DNA of 9,075 nucleotides, taken from contig JAADHT010000161.1 in the NCBI GenBank assembly GCA_013151705.1, positions 1 through 9,075 on the forward strand, read 5' to 3'. The stretch comes from Kiritimatiellota bacterium. GTDB taxonomy: Bacteria > Verrucomicrobiota > Lentisphaeria > Victivallales > JAADHT01. Shown piece after piece: positions 6,511-9,075 of the stretch. Numbering within the stretch: the stretch's first letter is position 1; every line of letters starts with the position of its first letter. The notes below the pieces were generated by a model that saw only the letters and a list, made by a program, of their open reading frames with translations, did not search any database and was not told the origin of the DNA. A program made the translations under genes and the position numbers.

Positions 6511-6575
6511 TCGCTTCCCGTCGGAATTCCGACGCGAAGCGAGAGATGCATTCCCGGGTACGGGAATGGGGTTTT
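6508..6575 (+). terminator. Palindrome and second hairpin after rnpB, probable terminator region
   Basis: An almost perfect 38-bp palindrome spans 6508-6545: CTCTCGCTTC pairs with GAAGCGAGAG and CGTCGGAA pairs with TTCCGACG, with a single C/C mismatch (6518/6535). It begins at the last base of the P1 helix. Four bases later CATTCCCG-GGTA-CGGGAATG (6549-6568) forms a second hairpin followed by GGGTTTTG. The short T-run makes the second hairpin the better intrinsic terminator candidate. The long palindrome may be a 3' processing or end signal. Confidence 0.5.
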
Positions 6576-6633
6576 GTAACCAAAATAGATCGCCAGAGAG
6601 ACTCCGAGATACGGAGAGAGAAAATAGTTCTTG

Positions 6634-6684
6634 GATTTGCCGTATCCACATCCCCGAAAACCGGTGATTAGGATACGGCAAATC
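6634..6684. repeat. 14-bp perfect inverted repeat in the leader of the CBM9-like gene
   Basis: GATTTGCCGTATCC (6634-6647) and GGATACGGCAAATC (6671-6684) are perfect inverted copies separated by 23 nt. ATC/GAT and CC/GG pairs inside the loop could extend the stem. It ends 85 bp before the ATG at 6770. No T-run follows, so it is not a standard terminator. It may be an operator, a leader RNA structure or a small mobile-repeat remnant. No direct repeat flanks it. Confidence 0.6.
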
Positions 6685-6769
6685 TCACTCCCTCTTCTTT
6701 GTGCCTCCAAGTCTCCACTGTGAGTTTTCTTTGGAGCGATAGTCGCACCCAAAAACAAGGAGAGGATGG

Positions 6770-7444
6770 ATGTCGAAGAAACGGTATTTGATACGGAAAA
6801 CGGAAGCGGCTTCCGATTTGTCGGTCGCTTGGGACTCGGATTGTTGGACGAAAGCCGACACGCTCGTTGTTGACAATTTCCTGCCGGATAGCTCGGATCA
6901 CCGTCCAGGTGTTGAATTCAAGATGCTCTACGATGAAGCTGGATTGTATGGAATGTTCAACGTCAAAGACAAATACGTCCGCTGTGTCGCCGAAGGCTAT
7001 CAGTCAAACGTATGCAAAGACAGTTGCGTAGAGTTTTTTGTCACTCCGGTCTCCGGCAGAGGGTATTTCAACTTCGAGTTCAACTGCGGTGGAGAGGTGT
7101 TGACGTCATACGTCAGAGACAACTCCCGCGCCGAAGGCTGTTTCGCCGATTTCGAGCCGCTCGCCGACTCGGATATGGATAAAGTTGAGATTTTTCACAC
7201 GTTGCCAGGCAAAATCGACCCCGAGATCGCCGCCGCCACCGAATGGCGCCTGGCATTCCACATCCCCTACGAAATATTGAGCGAATACTGCGGCGAGGTC
7301 GAGCACTCTTCCGGAACCGAGTGGGAGGCCAATTTCTACAAGTGCGGCGACGCCACGTCGCATCCGCATTGGGCGTCATGGAACCCGATTCACAAAAAAG
7401 ACTTTCACTTGCCGGAGGATTTCGGCATAATCGCATTCGAATAA
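6770..7444 (+). CDS. CBM9-like carbohydrate-binding-domain protein
   Basis: A 224-residue protein filling a single CBM9-like beta-sandwich (the CBM9_2 / family 9-like type). Diagnostic features are the early 'WDSDCWTKADTLVVDNF' strand (about residues 21-37), 'EFKMLYDEAGLYGMFNVKDKYVRC' (49-72), 'VCKDSCVEFFVTP' (81-93), 'GYFNFEFNCGGEVLTSYVRD' (98-117), 'EWRLAFHIPYEIL' (158-170) and the C-terminal 'WEANFYKCGDATSHPHWASWNPI' (185-207). The whole length is one domain, with no enzyme module. There is no signal peptide, so it is predicted cytoplasmic, unlike most xylanase-linked CBM9 modules. The ATG at 6770 follows AAGGAG by 7 nt. The ligand is unknown; the family name implies sugar binding, but single-domain cytosolic members are uncharacterised as far as I know. 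It appears to be a lone gene with a structured leader. Confidence 0.78.
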   Translation: MSKKRYLIRKTEAASDLSVAWDSDCWTKADTLVVDNFLPDSSDHRPGVEFKMLYDEAGLYGMFNVKDKYVRCVAEGYQSNVCKDSCVEFFVTPVSGRGYFNFEFNCGGEVLTSYVRDNSRAEGCFADFEPLADSDMDKVEIFHTLPGKIDPEIAAATEWRLAFHIPYEILSEYCGEVEHSSGTEWEANFYKCGDATSHPHWASWNPIHKKDFHLPEDFGIIAFE

Positions 7445-7489
7445 CCTGTTTCCGCCGCTTGTCTTTCTCGTTTTTTTTCGCTCTTCCGG

Positions 7490-7617
7490 GAGTGGAGTTT
7501 CTTCTCCTCGATCACATTGCGCAGCTTGGAATATGTCAACGATGGGAAGAAGTGGCGCGTCAATGTTGATTACTACGCGGATACGAACTTCCCCTTAAGA
7601 GCTTCAAGAAATTCGCG
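7490..7617 (+). pseudogene. Possible short coding remnant
   Basis: Between the CBM9-like gene and the toxin gene, a forward frame reads 'WSFFSSITLRSLEYVNDGKKWRVNVDYYADTNFP', which looks like real protein, and then changes style. The next frame continues with 'PLKSFKKFAGIDSLRIK', suggesting a one-base frameshift near 7592. There is no start codon with a ribosome binding site and no family I recognise. It may be the 3' end of a lost gene, or chance. Confidence 0.25.
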
Positions 7618-7629
7618 GGGATTGACTCG

Positions 7630-8040
7630 CTAAGGATCAAGCGCCAAAAACGCCTCTGGCGTTAAAACGGGAATATCGTTTTGAAAAAAGTCTTTGACAT
7701 TCCGCGTCACAATGTAGTCGGCATCCGCGTGGATCGCGGAAAAAAACTGGATGGCGTCCTCGAAATCCTTGAAATCGGCGTCAATCGCTTTATTCATTAT
7801 GCGTTCGTCAAGAGCGACTATTCGAAACGTGTCTCGTATAATTCGCATCGCCTCATACGCTTTGTTGTTTCCTACCGCGCTACGCAAAATATAATACGTG
7901 TTGTTGAAGCTTATCGCAGAAATATATCCCGTGATTTTTTCTCGTTCCACCAAAGCCCAAATGGCGAGAGAATTCTTGAGAAAAGGCTCTCTGGCGCGCA
8001 AAACGTCCAGAAGAATATTCGTGTCAATGAAAATATTCAT
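7630..8040 (-). CDS. PIN-domain toxin (VapC-like, PIN_3 type)
   Basis: A 136-residue PIN-domain protein, probably an Mg-dependent RNase acting as the toxin of a type II toxin-antitoxin pair. The N-terminus MNIFIDTNILLDVL carries the first acidic residue D6. 'DFEDAIQFFSA' supplies D95 (with E94), and 'DYIVTRNVKDF' supplies D117 and the conserved TRN. The position that often holds a second acidic residue reads 'SAISFNNTYYILR', with N46/N47 and no Asp or Glu, as in some PIN_3-type proteins; activity therefore cannot be assumed. The ATG (8038-8040) overlaps the antitoxin stop by one base as TAATG, implying translational coupling. The stop is TAG at 7630-7632. The RNA target is unknown. Confidence 0.87.
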   Translation of the reverse strand: MNIFIDTNILLDVLRAREPFLKNSLAIWALVEREKITGYISAISFNNTYYILRSAVGNNKAYEAMRIIRDTFRIVALDERIMNKAIDADFKDFEDAIQFFSAIHADADYIVTRNVKDFFQNDIPVLTPEAFLALDP

Positions 8041-8312
8041 TAGCTTAAACCATATTTTTGGTTTAAAGCATCCTCCGTCAATTGTCTGTCAGTCTTAACG
8101 GATTTTTTCCGAGCGACTTCGCGTCCTATATCTAGTGCCTGTCGGGTCAAGGGAGCGGGTGAAAGTTCCGAGGCGTTTGATTCCATTTTGGAACGCGAAA
8201 GAATATATGATGTAAACATCGCTGAAAGACTTATTCCATCGTTTCTAGCCTGCTTCTTCGCCATCAAAATGACAGCGTCGTCCGCGCTGAGAGTCAATTT
8301 GCTCCTGCTCAT
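8040..8312 (-). CDS. DUF6364-like antitoxin, ribbon-helix-helix type
   Basis: A 90-residue protein upstream of and coupled to the PIN toxin. The start 'SKLTLSADDAVILMAKKQARNDGISLSAMFTSYIL' fits a ribbon-helix-helix DNA-binding fold (strand KLTLS, helix, turn at DGIS, helix), matching the DUF6364 antitoxin style. The polar C-terminal half (about residues 43-90, 'ASELSPAPL' to 'LNQKYGLS') is likely the toxin-binding part. The ATG (8310-8312) has a perfect AAGGAGG six bases upstream. It probably neutralises the toxin and represses the shared promoter through the palindrome at 8354-8365. Confidence 0.83.
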   Translation of the reverse strand: MSRSKLTLSADDAVILMAKKQARNDGISLSAMFTSYILSRSKMESNASELSPAPLTRQALDIGREVARKKSVKTDRQLTEDALNQKYGLS

Positions 8313-8352
8313 ATAAAACCTCCTTGAAAGTATTACGTGTCAATATCGATTT

Positions 8353-8381
8353 ACCATACGTATGGAGTGTTTGTTTGTCAA
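8353..8381 (-). promoter_or_regulatory. Toxin-antitoxin promoter with an operator palindrome on the -10 box
   Basis: On the minus strand TTGACA (8376-8381) and TATGGT (8353-8358) are separated by exactly 17 nt, and the antitoxin ATG lies about 40 nt downstream. A perfect 12-bp palindrome, CCATACGTATGG (8354-8365), overlaps the -10 box and spacer. A ribbon-helix-helix dimer bound there would block RNA polymerase, which is the usual autoregulation in such operons. Binding itself is inferred. Confidence 0.75.
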
Positions 8382-8432
8382 GTGAAATCTTGAAAAACTT
8401 GGATAAAAACTTTTTTTAGAAAATTATGTGAT

Positions 8433-8637
8433 GACAGAGCCAATTGCAAAAGTCTGAACGACCGCGCGGCATCCCATTATGAGCGGGAGGTGGATTTTTC
8501 AAAGCGGCGCGCGATGCCGAGCGTCGTACCCGCTTTGAAAAAGTCGCATGCCGCCATAAGGGGTTGCCGCCCCTTGGGTTGCGGCGCCTCATGCGCTCGC
8601 AACACGGTTCGCTCGACTTTTGCAACTGGCTCGACAG
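8433..8637. mobile_element. MITE-like foldback element with 5-bp flanking repeats; possible structured RNA
   Basis: The ends are inverted repeats: 8437-8454 (GAGCCAATTGCAAAAGTC) and 8615-8632 (GACTTTTGCAACTGGCTC), 17 of 18 paired, with one A/C mismatch. GACAG at 8433-8437 and 8633-8637 forms a direct repeat exactly at the ends, like a target-site duplication around a 195-bp element (8438-8632). Inside, the outer stem continues with CGACCG (8459-8464) against CGGTTCG (8605-8611). Three arms then branch: GCGGCAT/ATGCCGC (8466-8472/8548-8554) enclosing the 13-bp stem TTTTTCAAAGCGG/CCGCTTTGAAAAA (8495-8507/8530-8542); AAGGGG/CCCCTT (8558-8575); and GTTGCG-GCGC/GCGC-CGCAAC (8578-8603, one bulge). 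No convincing protein is encoded. It is GC-rich in an AT-rich spacer. Confidence 0.6.
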
Positions 8638-8712
8638 TGAAGCAAAAAAGAGGTTCGGCGGAAACTGAATGCATTGTCTTGACTTATCGTTGCGAGAGGG
8701 TAAGGTATCACC

Positions 8713-9075
8713 ATGAAACCGAAGAGTCTTTTTTTTTCATTTTTAATCGTTTGTCTCCTTTGCCCTTTTCTCTTGCGTTCCGAGGAAATGGGCGCTCGCC
8801 CTTCCTCCGCATCCATACCCGCTAGTTCAGTCTTGAAACACGAAAAGAGCGTCGATGAATCTTCCGATGAGAAATCCTCGTCGTTGTCCTTGTTGAGGAG
8901 CCGCGCTGAAAAGGGTGATCAAAACGCGCTATTCGAGCTTGCCGAAGCGTACTATTATGGACGCGGCGTTGATAAAGATTTAACCCGGGCTGTAAAATGG
9001 TATAAAATCTCCGCTGAAAAAGGCGACGTTAACTCCCAGTTGGTGCTGGGGTGTCTTTTGTGCAGTGGCGAGGGG
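8713..9075 (+). CDS. Exported Sel1-repeat protein (partial)
   Basis: The first 121 residues are present; the gene runs off the right edge. A Sec signal peptide is clear: MKPKS, then the hydrophobic stretch 'LFFSFLIVCLLCPFLL', with cleavage probably near residues 22-26. A serine- and charge-rich linker follows (about 27-62). Sel1/TPR-like helical repeats then start: 'RSRAEKGDQNALFELAEAYYYGRGV' and 'KDLTRAVKWYKISAEKGDVNSQLVLGCLLCSGEG', with the usual AEKGD...A...L...Y..G.GV pattern. Such proteins are protein-binding scaffolds; the partner is unknown. The ATG (8713-8715) follows TAAGG by about 7 nt. A TTGACT at about 8680 could be a -35 box but lacks a good -10. The gene starts 76 bp after the foldback element. 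Confidence 0.85.
   Translation, partial: MKPKSLFFSFLIVCLLCPFLLRSEEMGARPSSASIPASSVLKHEKSVDESSDEKSSSLSLLRSRAEKGDQNALFELAEAYYYGRGVDKDLTRAVKWYKISAEKGDVNSQLVLGCLLCSGEG

Noticed and set aside
6180..6758. 192- and 125-codon minus-strand open frames over rnpB
   Set aside because: They cover the RNase P RNA gene and its hairpins; the open frames are a side effect of RNA-gene composition.
8416..8825. Open frames on both strands across the foldback element, including 111 codons at 8490-8825 plus
   Set aside because: They follow inverted-repeat sequence, lack ribosome binding sites, and the plus one overlaps the well-supported Sel1 gene in another frame.
1..9075. CRISPR array, riboswitch or phage attachment site
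   Set aside because: No regularly spaced direct repeats, no recognised riboswitch core, and no tRNA 3'-end duplication was seen; the tRNA-Thr 3' end is not repeated in the window.

Overview
The window looks like chromosomal DNA from a free-living or gut-type Gram-negative-like bacterium, most plausibly of the PVC superphylum (Lentisphaerota or Verrucomicrobiota). That placement is an inference from gene style: tandem GspE/PilB-type ATPases, a secreted parallel beta-helix protein, a CBM9-like protein with no signal peptide, a Sel1-repeat protein, and AT-rich 'CGAATATCGAAA' spacer motifs. No marker here fixes the taxon. Genes are loosely packed, and several spacers hold strong inverted repeats or decayed coding sequence.

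Layout. Positions 1-2013 (minus strand) carry a PilB/GspE-type secretion/pilus ATPase, followed downstream by the start of a second protein with a similar N-terminal domain (cut off by the window edge). Its ribosome binding site lies in an exact 16-bp tandem duplication. A tRNA-Thr(TGT) with encoded CCA lies on the plus strand at 2223-2297. The ribosome-associated GTPase HflX follows on the minus strand (2417-3709). Positions 3710-4614 hold no intact gene: an open but unrecognised upstream extension of the hflX frame, then a decayed transposase fragment (4096-4395), then a likely promoter for the secreted beta-helix protein (4615-5979).

The RNase P RNA gene (rnpB, about 6086-6510) follows on the plus strand. 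It is recognisable from its conserved cores and a perfect 11-bp terminal helix, and carries an AT-rich, self-folding insertion in the P12 region. Strong hairpins follow it, then a CBM9-like gene (6770-7444). A minus-strand toxin-antitoxin operon comes next: a DUF6364-like antitoxin (8040-8312) and a PIN-domain toxin (7630-8040), with TAATG stop/start overlap and a 12-bp palindrome on the -10 box of a consensus-like promoter. The right end holds a 195-bp MITE-like, multi-branched foldback element (8438-8632) with a matching 5-bp flanking repeat, then the start of an exported Sel1-repeat protein (8713 to the edge).

How the genes relate. The two ATPase-type genes probably work in one type IV pilus/type II secretion machine, and antitoxin and toxin form one autoregulated unit. 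The other genes look like independent transcription units. The most noteworthy features are the foldback element at 8433-8637 and the rnpB insertion; neither could be compared with databases here.
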